From contig NC_079148.1 of NCBI RefSeq assembly GCF_945859685.1, positions 28,531,946 through 28,595,945 of the forward strand: a DNA stretch of 64,000 bases, read 5' to 3'. Made by a program: the position numbers and the translations under genes. Below the pieces are notes generated by a model, which saw only the letters and a program-made list of their open reading frames with translations, was not told the origin of the DNA and searched no databases. Below are positions 1-10,930 of this stretch, piece after piece (the first letter of the stretch is position 1; every line of letters starts with the position of its first letter). Origin of the DNA: Eupeodes corollae (lineage: Eukaryota > Arthropoda > Insecta > Diptera > Syrphidae).

Positions 1-11
1 ACTACGACGAG

Positions 12-28
12 AGTTGCTACTTATATTT
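12..28 (+). repeat. mariner left terminal inverted repeat (core)
   Basis: A 17-bp core that matches the right end at 1215-1231 exactly in inverted orientation. The true repeat probably starts a few bases further left and ends near 35. Confidence 0.9.
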
Positions 29-258
29 CTAGCCTAGGTAACAGTAAGTATTGCCAAGAGCAGTGTGAAATTTGCAATGGAAAGTTTGACATTTTTAACC
101 ATAACCTTCTACAGAAAATGTTTCATTTGAGTGCGATTTGTGTTGTTGACAGTAACTTAAAAAATTCATCTCGGGAATAAATAGAATTAACTCTTAAACA
201 TTTTCGTGCGATTATTTTTCATAACTTTTGACGTGGATTATCAGACAAGAGTGCACCG

Positions 259-1174
259 ATGAATTTAATTCTTTCTAAATCGATAAAGCACTATAATATA
301 GCACTGTTAAAAACTGATACAACGAATTCAATCACGGTCGTCATTCGCTCCAGGAAGAATTCCGTGAAGGCAAAATCGGCTGTTGTGCAACAAAATGTAC
401 ATGAACGGATAAAGCAAGATCAACATTGTACATATCGTGAGATAGAGGCATCTTTGGGCTTTAGAATGACTAGCATCAATTAGATATTACATGAACATTT
501 GACCGTGAAAAAGTTCCAGCGTTGGATCCCGCAAAAACTTACAAACGCTCAAAAGAAGGCTCGTGTCGATTGGTGCAAGAAAATGATAAAAAATACTTTC
601 AAGGTGCATCAAAGGCTCTGTATGATATCCACACAGGCCCGAAACAAAACAGCAATCGACTGTATGGGTCTTCGGAGATGAGACAAATCCAACAAAATTT
701 TTCCACGGAAGAAGCACATCGAAGCAATTTGGTTGCCTGTTTCTTCGTTATTACCGGTCACGTGGCGACAGTAGTGTTAGAGCAACGCAAGTCGGTCAAT
801 TCTGAATGGTATACGACCATTTGTTTGCAAGAACTCAACGGATAAATTTGAAAAAAGTAGAAAAGAGGCATGACAATGCAAGCTCTCACACATCGGCTCA
901 ATCAAAGGAGCTTTTGGCCAACCAAAACATCAAATTAATGGGTCATCCGCCGTACAGTCCTGATTTGGCACCCAATGACTTCATTTTATTCGCTCACATT
1001 AAAAAAATGAGCGGACAACGTTTTTCGACCCCTGAAGAAGCCGTTGATGCATTCAAAAACGATGTTTTGGAGGTACCTCAATCGGAGTGGAAAAAGTGCT
1101 ACGGAAATTGGTTCAAACGCATGCAAAATTGTATTGCTCTTTATGGAGAATATTTTGAAAAACAACAAAAATAA
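259..1174 (+). pseudogene. mariner transposase pseudogene, first catalytic Asp deleted
   Basis: The transposase would cut and rejoin the element at its inverted repeats. In order one sees an N-terminal helix-turn-helix part (CTYREIEASLG, then ILHEHLTVKK after an in-frame stop at 481-483), a linker (KLTNAQKKARVDWCKKM) and the DDE catalytic domain. The second Asp is present in HDNASSHTSAQ and the third in YSPDLAPNDF, separated by 34 residues as in mariner. The usual GDESW motif with the first Asp is missing: the reading passes from DIHTG straight into a lysine-glutamine stretch, so a short deletion near 640 removed it. The C-terminus (WFKRMQNCIALYGEYFEKQ) is preserved. At least four frame changes are needed between 340 and 850. 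It cannot encode an active enzyme. Confidence 0.93.
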
Positions 1175-1214
1175 TTTCAATCGTAATTGTTTGTTTTTTT
1201 CATTATAAGGCCAT

Positions 1215-1231
1215 AAATATAAGTAGCAACT
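1215..1231 (-). repeat. mariner right terminal inverted repeat (core)
   Basis: Exact inverted copy of 12-28. The flanking bases outward (ttctaat against tacgacga read inverted) are only partly similar. Confidence 0.9.
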
Positions 1232-1468
1232 TCTTCTAATAATTTGGTTTCAGTACAATATATGTAATGTTGTAATGAGTGACCAGAAATGAATATGTTT
1301 ATAAAACTACAGCAGAGAGAAAGATCCAGAATTCTCTGGCAAAGGTTCCAGGTTTTGTATATTTTCACTTGTTGCAATTCACAGTCGTTTTTCCTCTTGG
1401 AGCTACAAAAGCAAAAATTTTCTTAATTTTTCTGACAAAAACAGTCTAACGGACTGTACTACTCGTAT

Positions 1469-1696
1469 ATGCAGAAAGATATCTCCTACAAATACCGTTC
1501 AATCGAACTTTTATGCAGACCCAGGAATGATATAGACAAGTTCACTGCAATATGTACCGCACAATGGCTGTTAGGAGAGCATGCAGCAAAGTTGGTTATC
1601 TCTAATCATACTTACTGCCGTAGTTGCCGAGCTAACATGAAAGGAGAATTTCACTTTTCCTGTAGACGTCCTGCCCTGGCCAATTTTAGAATGTAA
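1469..1696 (+). pseudogene. C-terminal fragment of a non-LTR retrotransposon polyprotein
   Basis: An open frame of 75 codons contains TAQWLLGEHAAKL followed by a cysteine pair in YCRSCR and a later CRRPALANFR. This resembles the region after RNase H in some insect non-LTR elements, where a WLLG-type motif is followed by CRSC and then CPAL. Here the second half of the knuckle is damaged (SCRRPAL). Neither an RNase H core nor an RT core is seen upstream, so it is a short relic. A first codon cannot be assigned because the fragment lies inside a longer ancestral frame. The element type is inferred from motif memory only; the clade is unresolved. Confidence 0.6.
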
Positions 1697-2089
1697 AGCT
1701 TCAAAAGGCATTGCTTTAAGATCTTGATGAACTTTTCGAGATGAAAATCAAAGATCTGATTTATTTCTGAACACGAAATGGATCTAGTTTCGCAAATTTT
1801 ATCAATATAAATTCGTCATAAAATTATCTTTTGCCATTTCTACCTATGTACTTACCTTCCTATCCTATAGAACAAACTGCCTACTTTGAACTCGAATTCA
1901 TGCAAATTATAAGCGAATGTTACAAGCGTTGACAAATTGATGTGATATGAAGTACTAGGTTTAATAGGAGACTTTTTTATTTATCAACGTCGCGGTCGCA
2001 GGCCAAAATTGCGATCAGTGCATTATTTTTTCGAAGCACATCAGACTTTTGTATTATATACTGTACTAAAATTTCCCAAGTAGGTAGTA
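1697..2089. other. AT-rich stretch, no feature seen
   Basis: No open frame, tandem repeat or inverted repeat that I can support. It separates two non-LTR relics. Confidence 0.5.
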
Positions 2090-2880
2090 AAAATGTCTGG
2101 TCATTTGTAAAAATGTTGCTTTATACTCGTGCAGTTACAAGAGTACTTAAAAACCTCGACATTCATAAATCCCCTGGGTCAAATAGTATTCCCGCTATTG
2201 TTCTAAAAAGGTGTTTTCCAAGGGCGGTACAAACATTGCGTTAGCTTTTCCATATCAGTCCTACGCTACAAGTTGTTTTCGATTGGACAGAAAACAGAAT
2301 TTATCCAGCCTGTACCTAAAAAAGGTTTTTTATCATGGTTTAACTTACCGAACAATGGAACAAATCTTTACATCGGTTTGGAGAAATAAGACTACGCACT
2401 TGACATTTTAAAGGCATTTCTCATCGAGCTCTGTTATTTAAAATGCGTGCACTCGCTATTGATGAATCTCTTTTTCGTTGCCTTAGAAAACACCTTCAGA
2501 ACAAGTAGTTTTGGACGAGTTAAAATCTGATATGCACAAAACGTGCGGTGTGCCCCAGGGCTCCGTTTCGTCTCCTACATACTTCCTTTTTTGTATAAAT
2601 GATGATATTTTGTGTGAAAATTATATCCTACTTAATTGTTACTGTAGTAGAAGCACAACCTTTTAAAAAAGTTACTACACATAGGGGGTACTTGCTTTGA
2701 GAAGACTGAACAGCTTTTAGTTTTAGATATATTCATTACAAACACTTTCTTGTGGAGTGATGCTTTCACATTACCAAAAAAGCTGCTAAGTGGCCTTAAA
2801 GTCTTACTATCATTTACAAGGCCTTTATTCATCCAAATCTAGTGGATAATGTGCTAGTGTCCCAATAACGTATCTCTAAT
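2090..2880 (+). pseudogene. non-LTR reverse transcriptase relic (CR1/jockey-like)
   Basis: Short frames carry RT landmarks in the right order. Near 2150 is LDIHKSPGSNSIPAIVLKRC (finger region), near 2300 a degenerate proline-lysine motif, near 2545 CGVPQGSVSSPTYFLFCIND (the motif preceding the catalytic palm) and near 2820 IYKAFIHPNL (thumb). Many stops and frame changes interrupt it. No recognisable YADD box remains between the palm and thumb pieces, and neither the endonuclease nor the 3' end is identifiable. The best reading is an old, internally deleted non-LTR insertion on the plus strand. It resembles the RT at 62780-64000 in general type, but I cannot measure their identity. Confidence 0.75.
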
Positions 2881-3699
2881 GATACATGGAACATAAAAAT
2901 AAAATTAAGTAATTTAATACCGTTTACTATTTCTCACAATCTGTCCTGTCATAATAAGGTTAAGAACAATCCTCTAGAGTGTAAACATATTGTTACAATT
3001 TTCACATATTTGAAACTAATACAATATGGAAATATGGAAGGCAAACCTTTAATAACTACTTTGAGGGGACATGTTTTCAGCTCCGGAAGCATTTGAAAAA
3101 AACTGTCATTGCTACCATTATAATCTTTTTTGTTGTTTTACGAGTATGTACAGAAACGATTTTTATTTCACACTAGTGAGCTTTTAATTTCCCTAATAAA
3201 ACAATCTTATGCATTTATGATGTTTCCTTCCCAAACCATAATTCAACTGACTGAGAAATTCTATGATCCTTTTAAGGACGAAATACAGAAAAATGCAAAC
3301 AATAAGTATCAACTGTTGCAAGTGGCAATGAACAATTTGAAGAAAATATTAACACATAAAAAAACAAAACGAACAATGCAAAAGAAACGAATACAACCAA
3401 AGGAACTCTAAATCATGGTTTCAACCATCCAAGGACATAATTGTTACTCTAGCACTTTGAAACAGAACAAAAAATATCTGTCCACATTTTGTCCTGTTTT
3501 ATTTCTTCTTTTTTTTTTTATTTTATTTTATAGCCCTTCTGAATTGGCTTGTTGAGTTCTCCCTTTCTGCGATTGACCTATCCTCAGTTGTTTCATGCGA
3601 GAGTAGAACATCATCAGAAAGTGAAAAAAAAAATATCACAATCACAAAAAGTTGCAAAAGGATAACATGATTTGGTCACACTATACCTTCACCTTCATA
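2881..3699. other. AT-rich stretch, possibly the decayed 3' part of the RT relic
   Basis: Contains an unrecognised frame of 93 codons (3130-3411) rich in Lys, Asn and Gln, and a T-run near 3509. Nothing ties it to a known family. The first 250 bases may be the remains of the preceding retrotransposon. Confidence 0.4.
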
Positions 3700-4920
3700 T
3701 TCATACATATTTGTATGTTTATATGCGACCTTATACAAGTTTCTACCTTTAATGGTCCAACTATAGAATTTCGCTGCTATGTGTTGGTATCCTGATCCTG
3801 GATCCTTCAAAAGAATTATATAAAATAAAAGAAGCAATAATAACAGACAGGGAGACTGCACAAGCAGGACACTGTCGAAAACGATAGAGTCACGTGTTGC
3901 CATTTAAGTGCGGACGTGCAAAATGAGCCATTTACAGTCGAATTTCCTCCTTGCCTTATGGCTGAAGTAGGTACCTCACCCAGGCTAAAACCATCATCAT
4001 CGTTCACCCATAAGTTGGTGGCACATACAAACAAAGGGTTGGCATTGTCGGCGGCGGCGGCCAGCGGTAGTCTCGACACTGGTTGGCAACAAAATTATAG
4101 CAAAGCGGTGTCATACCACGAAATATGCTTTAACCAGCAATTGTGTTCTGGAAATGGGGATATTCAGCGAGACCAAGACTATAGTATAAAAATTGTCCCA
4201 ACTCTCCTGGCAATGGGTGGAAACTGGGAAATTTAGCCCCAAGGAGATTCAAAAGGATGCGAATAAATGGATGATGACGACAACTACAACGACCAACGAC
4301 AAAGGCATAAGAGAAAAAGGTGCAATAAAAAACGATGCCATACAATTTTTACGAATTTCAATTTTGTCTCGCTTAATTGCACCCAAGACCGCAATCTTTT
4401 CAACTTTTAGCACTCCATTTAGGAGGAAAGCTACAATCCCTCCCTATAACAAGAGAAAGGCTGTAGTTTGGTTTCAAAAAAAAAAACACGAACAAAAATA
4501 TTCCAAGGTAATGGTGTATGTCTCCGGCACAAATGAAGACACAGAGACTGGAAGTTGGACCTAACTGGCATCGGGTTGAATTGGAGTAATAGTAGTCTTC
4601 TGTATCAGGAGTTTTTTGTGTTTCTTTTTTTTGTAAAGCGATTCAGTCCAGTCAGTGCGAAGTGATTTAGAACTGGTTCCATGTGGTCGCTAGTAACACT
4701 CCTTGCAAAATACGGCCACAATGAAACAGGCGGAGGTGATTCAATTTCAATTTTTATTGTGGAGACGGCGGCGAAGTTGGCAGCGTTGGGGCTGTTTTAA
4801 ACGGGTAGGTTGCTGTAGTGGCGAGAATTAAGATGAGAAAGTGCTTATTGGTGTTTTATTTTTGGAGTATTGACACATCTGTTGGAGGATGAGTGGGATG
4901 GAGTATTATTCGGTTTATAT
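3700..4920. other. unique, GC-richer host island with two overlapping plus-strand frames
   Basis: Composition shifts away from the flanking AT-rich DNA, with a GCG-rich patch near 4050 and no transposon signature. Two overlapping plus-strand frames of 106 and 123 codons (3916-4236 and 4193-4564) exist, but an equally open minus-strand frame (3816-4079) covers part of the same bases. No protein family is recognised. It could be an untranslated exon, a conserved regulatory segment or chance openness. I see no convincing splice or start context. Confidence 0.35.
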
Positions 4921-5589
4921 TCTTTAACAACTTCAAAGTAACTTAATTAAGATTCAGAAAAAGATTCAGAAAGGATTTACAGTATCATGGTTAATTTAGT
5001 ATACAAAAATCTTTCTAGCTTAGCTGATAGACGTTGTTTTAAAATAGTATGGCAAACAAAAAAATAGCAGAAAAATAAGCTACACAAAATTTTAAGTTAA
5101 TAAATTTCTTTGAAAACATAGCCTCAAAATACACCAAACTATCAATATCAAACTTTAAACAGCAAACAAAATCATTGTTATTAAAACTTGTTTTGAAAAA
5201 TAAACCAAAATAATTACTTTCATAGCTTTCTCAAGAAATTGGCATTTATACTAACCTTGTTTCCCTTGAACATTTAAAATTTTTAGACAAGTGATAATAT
5301 AAGGCGATGTTTTTTGCAGCACTAGTTAGTTAGTTATAATGACTTTATTTTTCAAAATATAAAAGATTATAAACTGTGATTACATATAATTAAGTCTAGA
5401 TAGTTTCGCCTATGGCCGTCTACCAGATTGACATTTTGAATATAAATATATCAATAAAGCTACAAAAAAGATCTCATTATATACATATATGTAATTATAA
5501 TTTTGATTTTAAAAATTTTATTCGATTATGGAATTTCTGTAACGCAGCTCAGCGACAACATAATTATTCAATACATCCCATCCTCTCTC
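4921..5589. other. AT-rich stretch, no feature seen
   Basis: Only short unrecognised frames (for example 5412-5684). No repeat homologous to others in the window was noticed. Confidence 0.45.
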
Positions 5590-7340
5590 CCCGTTTAATA
5601 TACCAATCAACTTTTCATCATTCAGGCAGCTCTTCTCAAAATATCTTATCCGAAACTCCTTCTAAACAGGGCATATTGCTTTGAAATGACAGGTATCTTC
5701 TCGCGTCTTCATATTGCAGAGGATGCAAAGTATTATAAGATCAGATCTGTGCGGTACATAATTTAAACTCAATAATTCCCCTCTCGTTTTGAAAACAATG
5801 CTAATCTTATTAATTGACTTGCCGTTAAGTAGGTACGTATTGCTTCCAAGGTTGTATTCAAGGCGGCTGTAAAAGCATCTTAACACCGAGGATCCACTAC
5901 ATTTCTGTCATGCAGAACCTTTAAATGTTTTTCCAGAGCTTGAATCTTAGTGAAGACGAGTTTTCATCTTCACTGATCAATAAATTTAAACCGCACCGCA
6001 TTCGATCGCCAGGCTCTCAAACTCCACCATCATTGATCCTCCTGTCCGAAAAATTTTATTAAGAATGATTTTTGGAATCCCTTCATTCTTCATCTCCATA
6101 ACTTTGACAACGTAGTTAAAATGCACGCTAAGAGTGTCTATTATCATAGGTGGTGTCCCCGTTTCCAAATAAAGCATATAGTTTGGGGTATTTTTTGACA
6201 GACGAAAAATCCTTTTTAAAAAGTATAGAAGAAATTTCTCTACAGCTTCGAAAGAAAGATAGCCCCAGTCTTGGCCTCCATATAAAAGAATCGACGCTGC
6301 TGAGCGGAATAACCTTTGCTTTGCACTATGTTCGATGCAATTGTTCTTGATGCATCGCTCCCATACAGCAGAAACCGCTCGTTTTGCTTCGGATAATTGT
6401 CCCTCCAGGTGCCTCAGCAAAGGAGACTATATAATCTGCATACATAAGCGCAAGAATCGTTGTTCCCCCACCTTGTATTCCACCTCTGACTGTATCCGTT
6501 ATGTTATTAATGAACAGGCCCATTGTTATTGGAAAATCCTCTAATAGAGCAACTCCATCCCCTACGCATGCTGTGTTCATATTGTACAACGCTCTCAGAA
6601 TATTAATAATCCTACTGGACAGTCCTAACTCAAATAATTTATGGAAAAGCGCTTCTCGCACAATTGAGTCAAAGGCTGCACGGAAATTAACAAAGAACGC
6701 ATATAATTTCTTCTTTTTCTTCAAGTAAGTATCAGCAAAATTGTAAATTGAAAATATATGGTTGCTGTCGAGTAATTTTTTCGGATTCCCGCCTGGTATT
6801 CGGAAAATTTGTTTCTCTCATTAACCCATTGCAATAGCCTTCTGTGAATCATATCGGCAAATAGTTTAGCACTGGTGTTAAGGAAGGAAATCCCCCTGTA
6901 GTTTAATGAACCTTCAATGTTTCCTTTTTGGAGGAGAGTATATATAATTGATTGATTCGGTTAAAATCAATGGTTAACAATAAAATGAAGTCATCTGTTG
7001 CGTTTTTGAAGAATTCAAAACAAATACGGTCATTAGCAGGGGCTTTATTCACTTTTGAGTTCGATATGACTTCTTGAAATTCCTGAAACTCAAAAGGAGC
7101 GTCTAGAAATTCATCCAGGGTTAGTGGTTCAGCATATTGGACCAGTGGTAAAATTATCTCTGAATTGATAATTGCAGGATTAAAGCGATGATATTTCTTC
7201 CACCATTAACGTTTTTCATAGCTCTCCAGAAATCGGTTGAACAACGTATTGCAGCACTATGTATAAGCGAATCTCTTTGCATGACCCCATCTGCGGCAAT
7301 GGACTCCCTCTAATACTTCTTGATATACTTAGCTTACAAA
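5590..7340 (-). pseudogene. non-LTR retrotransposon relic, copy 1 of a family with a C-terminal CCHC knuckle
   Basis: On the minus strand, from about 7340 down to 5590, one can follow a linker (CSTDFWRAMKNVNGG), RT fingers (KVNKAPANDRICFEFFKN), palm motif A (YAFFVNFRAAFDSI, with the usual Asp changed to Asn), the catalytic box near 6440 (LMYADYIV, so YADD is now YADY), the thumb (WGYLSFEAVEKFLLYFLKR then LSKNTPNYMLYLETG) and a C-terminal knuckle (CILCNMKTREDTCH...C, 5700-5760). Several frameshifts and stops separate the pieces. The loss of two catalytic aspartates makes it inactive. No endonuclease is seen, so it is 5'-truncated. A relative lies at 47190-48720 on the other strand. Confidence 0.85.
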
Positions 7341-7355
7341 TAGCTGCAAGCTCTG

Positions 7356-7600
7356 CTTACTTACTTACTTAATATGACGCTACGGCTACAGTCCTGTATG
7401 AACTTGGACCTCAACCGACAAACTTCTTCATCTAGCTCGGTCCCTAATTAGATCTCTCCAGTTTCGCGGGCCAAGTTGGGTAAGATCACTTTACACTTGT
7501 GCCCGCCACCAGATCCGCGGTCTTTCTCTACTGCGCTGTCCTGTGGACTCGAAGCTCTTTTATTCGGTTCAAAGCTTCATCGCATTGGATTAGCAAGAAC
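7356..7600 (-). repeat. 3' tail remnant of an RTE-like retrotransposon
   Basis: Begins on the plus strand with the tetranucleotide run (CTTA)n at 7356-7372, the reverse of an (AAGT)-type tail, followed by GC-richer sequence quite unlike its surroundings (tttcgcgggccaagttggg near 7464). RTE-like elements often end in short tandem repeats of this sort, and the RTE-like relic at 33575-35060 has the same kind of tail at 33575-33588. No coding part remains. The family assignment is inference. Confidence 0.45.
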
Positions 7601-7609
7601 ATGGGTTAT

Positions 7610-8190
7610 TCCGTAATTTCTAAGTATTTTTAATAAATTCCAAAGCACAATACACCATCCTTCAACCACTGGAGGCGTGTACTCTGAACGACTGAAATTA
7701 AATTTTTCGTTCTGCCTTGCAATTACTGTAGCGTTTTCGAGGCGGATCTTTTGGCGATAAAATAAGTCTTGTCTTGGTTAAAAGAAAACGTGTAACAACA
7801 TCTGGCACCTGCATTTTCTCAGATAGTCAGGCCGCTATCAAATTTTTAGGCTCTGTCAGTATAACCTCTTAAATAGTCTTTAACTGGCAATGACTCTTCC
7901 AGTTTCCAGAAGCTGTATCGCTGAGGAAACAGTTCTTTACCTCTTCAGTAAATGTCCTGCTCTATCTCATAAACGCGAGGCCAACCAAGATGAATTTTTC
8001 TGTATTGATCTGAACAATCTCAATGATATTAACATAACCAGTCTTTCACGTTTATTAAGGGTCTCACACTGTCTTCATTGAGCTAAGAAGTGAGCCTCAA
8101 GATTCATGTGGTATCATAATGAGCCAATAAAGTGGCCTTAGTGTGTTTTACTCCATCCCGGACAGCCACTTTAACCTAACCTAACCTTTT
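7610..8190 (+). pseudogene. RNase H and 3' end of a non-LTR retrotransposon
   Basis: A broken plus-strand frame shows the RNase H signature: YSERLKLNFSF, then CSVFEADLLAIK with the catalytic Glu, then TCIFSDSQAAIKFL with the second Asp. It is followed by a cysteine-poor knuckle (SRSCIAEETVLYLFSKCPAL) and the C-terminus (LNDINITSLSRLLRVS). A 3' UTR of about 100 bases follows, ending in three TAACC units at 8172-8186. The first RNase H Asp and all of the RT are absent, so the copy is strongly 5'-truncated, as target-primed insertions usually are. Element type is secure from RNase H plus tail; the clade (I/LOA/R1-like) is not. Confidence 0.8.
8172..8186 (+). repeat. (TAACC)3 terminal tail
   Basis: Three perfect TAACC units close the RNase H-bearing relic. 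The unit is the complement of the common arthropod telomere motif TTAGG, but it sits exactly where a retrotransposon tail is expected. Confidence 0.8.
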
Positions 8191-9400
8191 TATTTCATAT
8201 TAAGTTATGAAACTATTTTTGTTGTATACACTTAAGTATTTTTTATTTTTGAAGTAAGTAAAGTTTCACTCTATTATCTATGCCCTTAGAACACCCGTGT
8301 TAAATTTGAAACTAAAAAGTTTTAAGTCATTTTCTAACCTCTCAATGCATTTGACTAAATTCTCATTGATTTTAAAAGTTTTTAATGGCACTCAAAAACT
8401 AGAATTCAATTTTAGCCAATATTTAGAATCATAATTGCAATCTTTTAACCTAAAAGAAATTGTTTTGTTATAAAGCCTGTAAAATATGATGCACACATAT
8501 AAGTGAAATAATCCAATTAATCAATTTCAAAAGACTTTAGTCAAATGACTAATTAACTAAATTGACTTTTAAATGACTTTAAAAATCAAAGAGATTGCAA
8601 TCGAATTGACTTCATCAATTTTCTCAATGGCAGGACTTTAAAAAAAACGCATGAATTTTATTTTAAGTTTGAGTTATTTTTGGAACCATGATTGATTTTT
8701 AAAACCTTGTATATTGTTCAGATTTGGATTTTCATATGCTTCAAGAAACAGGAATTAAATTTCGTTAACTCATTCTTACAAAGGATTTCTAATCATAAAA
8801 AAATAAAAACATCCTATAATTGAAACAAACCTTTAGTGAATTCGACAATAACGTCTCTATTATGATCAAATAGAAAAATGTATAAGAGGTTCAAGAATTC
8901 TCCAAACAAATTTTCACATATGAGCTTAAAGGTGACTAGTTAACTGTCAAACTCTGATCAATTTTTATGTTTTCAAAATAAAGTAAAATCAAAAGACCAA
9001 TAATTGGAATTATTTTAATTATAAATAAGAAAGCATTATATGGCATTTTAATTTTTAAATTGCTTTGAATTTCTTGTATGTCTACTTATTCTCAAAAAGA
9101 GTGTTTTTCGTCATTTCAAGTTTTGCTTTCGATAATATTTCAAAAATTGACCTGATTAATTCCCTTCCCATTAAAGTCCTTTTAAAAATCAAAACAAATA
9201 ACAATCCAATCAAAAACTCTAAGCCATGCTATTACAGCAATGTTCACCAACACCTCGTTTCATATACACCTGAATCTGACGAAAGGGTTAAAATCAAAAC
9301 TTCACACAAACAAGAAAGTGCTACTGATTTTGCTATCTGTACTGTTACCATCGAATAATTCCCAACTCCTTCTTTAGGAAAATTAGAATTTTCATAACAA
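8191..9400. other. AT-rich stretch, no feature seen
   Basis: Contains a frame of 97 codons at 9065-9358 that resembles nothing known to me. No inverted or tandem repeat was noticed. Confidence 0.45.
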
Positions 9401-10930
9401 TCATTTCCTGCCATAACAACTTTTTGGATAACGGGACAACGCCTTCCGATACTAGAAAAGCCATCAACAATAAAAGAAAAGCTAAAAAGAAAATATCCTT
9501 AGGGTAGTTACACACAACATATACATAGATAGGTAGGGTAAGTAAAGGTATACAACACTTTTAACGGTGGACGGGTATCGCATTATTATTATTTTGGTCC
9601 TTCGTCTACAGAAGAAAACAAAGCGGGGAAAAAAGAGTAAACCAAATAAATGGTTAAAAAACGAAAAAGATGTATTCCACCAAAAATTACACCACTTACC
9701 CAACACCCTTAGCTATAAATTTCATCCTTTAAACGTTTTTCTTCTTCTTTTTAAAAAAAAAGAATAAAACAAACAAAGTTAAACAACAGAGAAGGTAACA
9801 TAAAAAAAAAACGAAAAAATCGATCCTCGGTACTGGTGTTCAAGAGGAATTTCAAGTACGTCAGTTGGATGACACATCGGAATTTTTTACCCTTACCACT
9901 GTTTCAAGCCTTGAGGGTATAGAAAGCCAAACACCCAAAGAAGCAAAAAACAAAAAACAATAATAAGAACTTAAACACAAATTGGAACTCAAAAAATCTT
10001 CAAAAATACAAACGACTTATAGGAACGTTAACGTATCACCTAAACACACACAAACACAGTCTCGTTCATCATTCATTTGCCATATAATAATGAAGTCATC
10101 CCGCACCAAGCCAGCAGCATCAAGGAGCTCCTTTTTTTCTAAAAACATTGCCATCGCATCGAGAAAGTTTTACTTAACCTTTTCTTGAGAAAAGATATAG
10201 AAAGTAGTCGAAGTAAAAGAAGATCCACAATTTGAAAATGAACCCTCTGAAGGTAGGTACTGTATTTCCTTCCTTTTTTTCCGAGAGACAACCCCAACTC
10301 CAGCATCCTTTTTTTTCTAGAATTTCGTAGTTACTTCGACTTTTGGCCAAAAAGGAAAAGAGAGACAAGCAAATAAGCAAAGTTAGCGAATGGCTAATTT
10401 AAATTCCGCCGAGGATACCAGAGGGTCGAGGGATATTAATTACAAAAGCCATTCATTAATTTTAATTGCATTACATTGGGTCAAGTACCCGTACTCCGCC
10501 ATCACCTCCCATCACTTCCACCGCCACCCCTACCACCGTTAGCCATAAATATTGGTGGACATGAGCTCTACTATGCGCCATCCTTGCCACCAGAAGGCAA
10601 GCAAGCAAACAAACAGACAAACAACCAAATGGCAGGCAACGCAATGTATAGAGCTTCTTAACTCGAGACTTTGGCGAAAGGATACCTTTTCCGCTTGATT
10701 CCGGATTGTGGGTGTTTTAGCCTCTTATAATGAAGATGCTTTAGGGCATTGTAGTTCCTAAGTGCTATAGGAAGTGAAATAGAAATAGTATGCCACGCCA
10801 GCCGCACCGTGCAGAACCGCCCCCGTACCACCCATTTAAGGTTTTCTATTGACTGTCGCACTGGTTGTCTGGCCTGAGGATTGTTGAGTTGGGAGATATA
10901 AAATCGCTATCGGTTATTTAAAATACAAAC
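9401..10930. other. unique host island
   Basis: Non-repetitive sequence with CA-rich and purine-rich simple tracts (for example cacacaaacacagtctcg near 10044), a homeodomain-like AT core around 10440-10475 (attcattaattttaattgc) and a C-rich patch at 10495-10545. No coding potential beyond chance. It may contain regulatory DNA; this is inference from composition only. Confidence 0.35.

Larger units (their letters stand above)
3..1239 (+). mobile_element. mariner-type DNA transposon, near full length but dead
   Basis: The interval is bounded by terminal inverted repeats: the 17-mer agttgctacttatattt at 12-28 recurs as its exact reverse complement at 1215-1231, and the similarity continues imperfectly inward (agcct at 31-35 against ggcct). 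Between them lies a decayed DD34D transposase on the plus strand. The length of about 1.24 kb is close to the usual 1.3 kb of mariner elements, so it is nearly complete in extent. The outer edges are uncertain because the window begins here and a TA target duplication cannot be confirmed. Family placement rests on the transposase motif and the terminal repeats. Confidence 0.9.
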
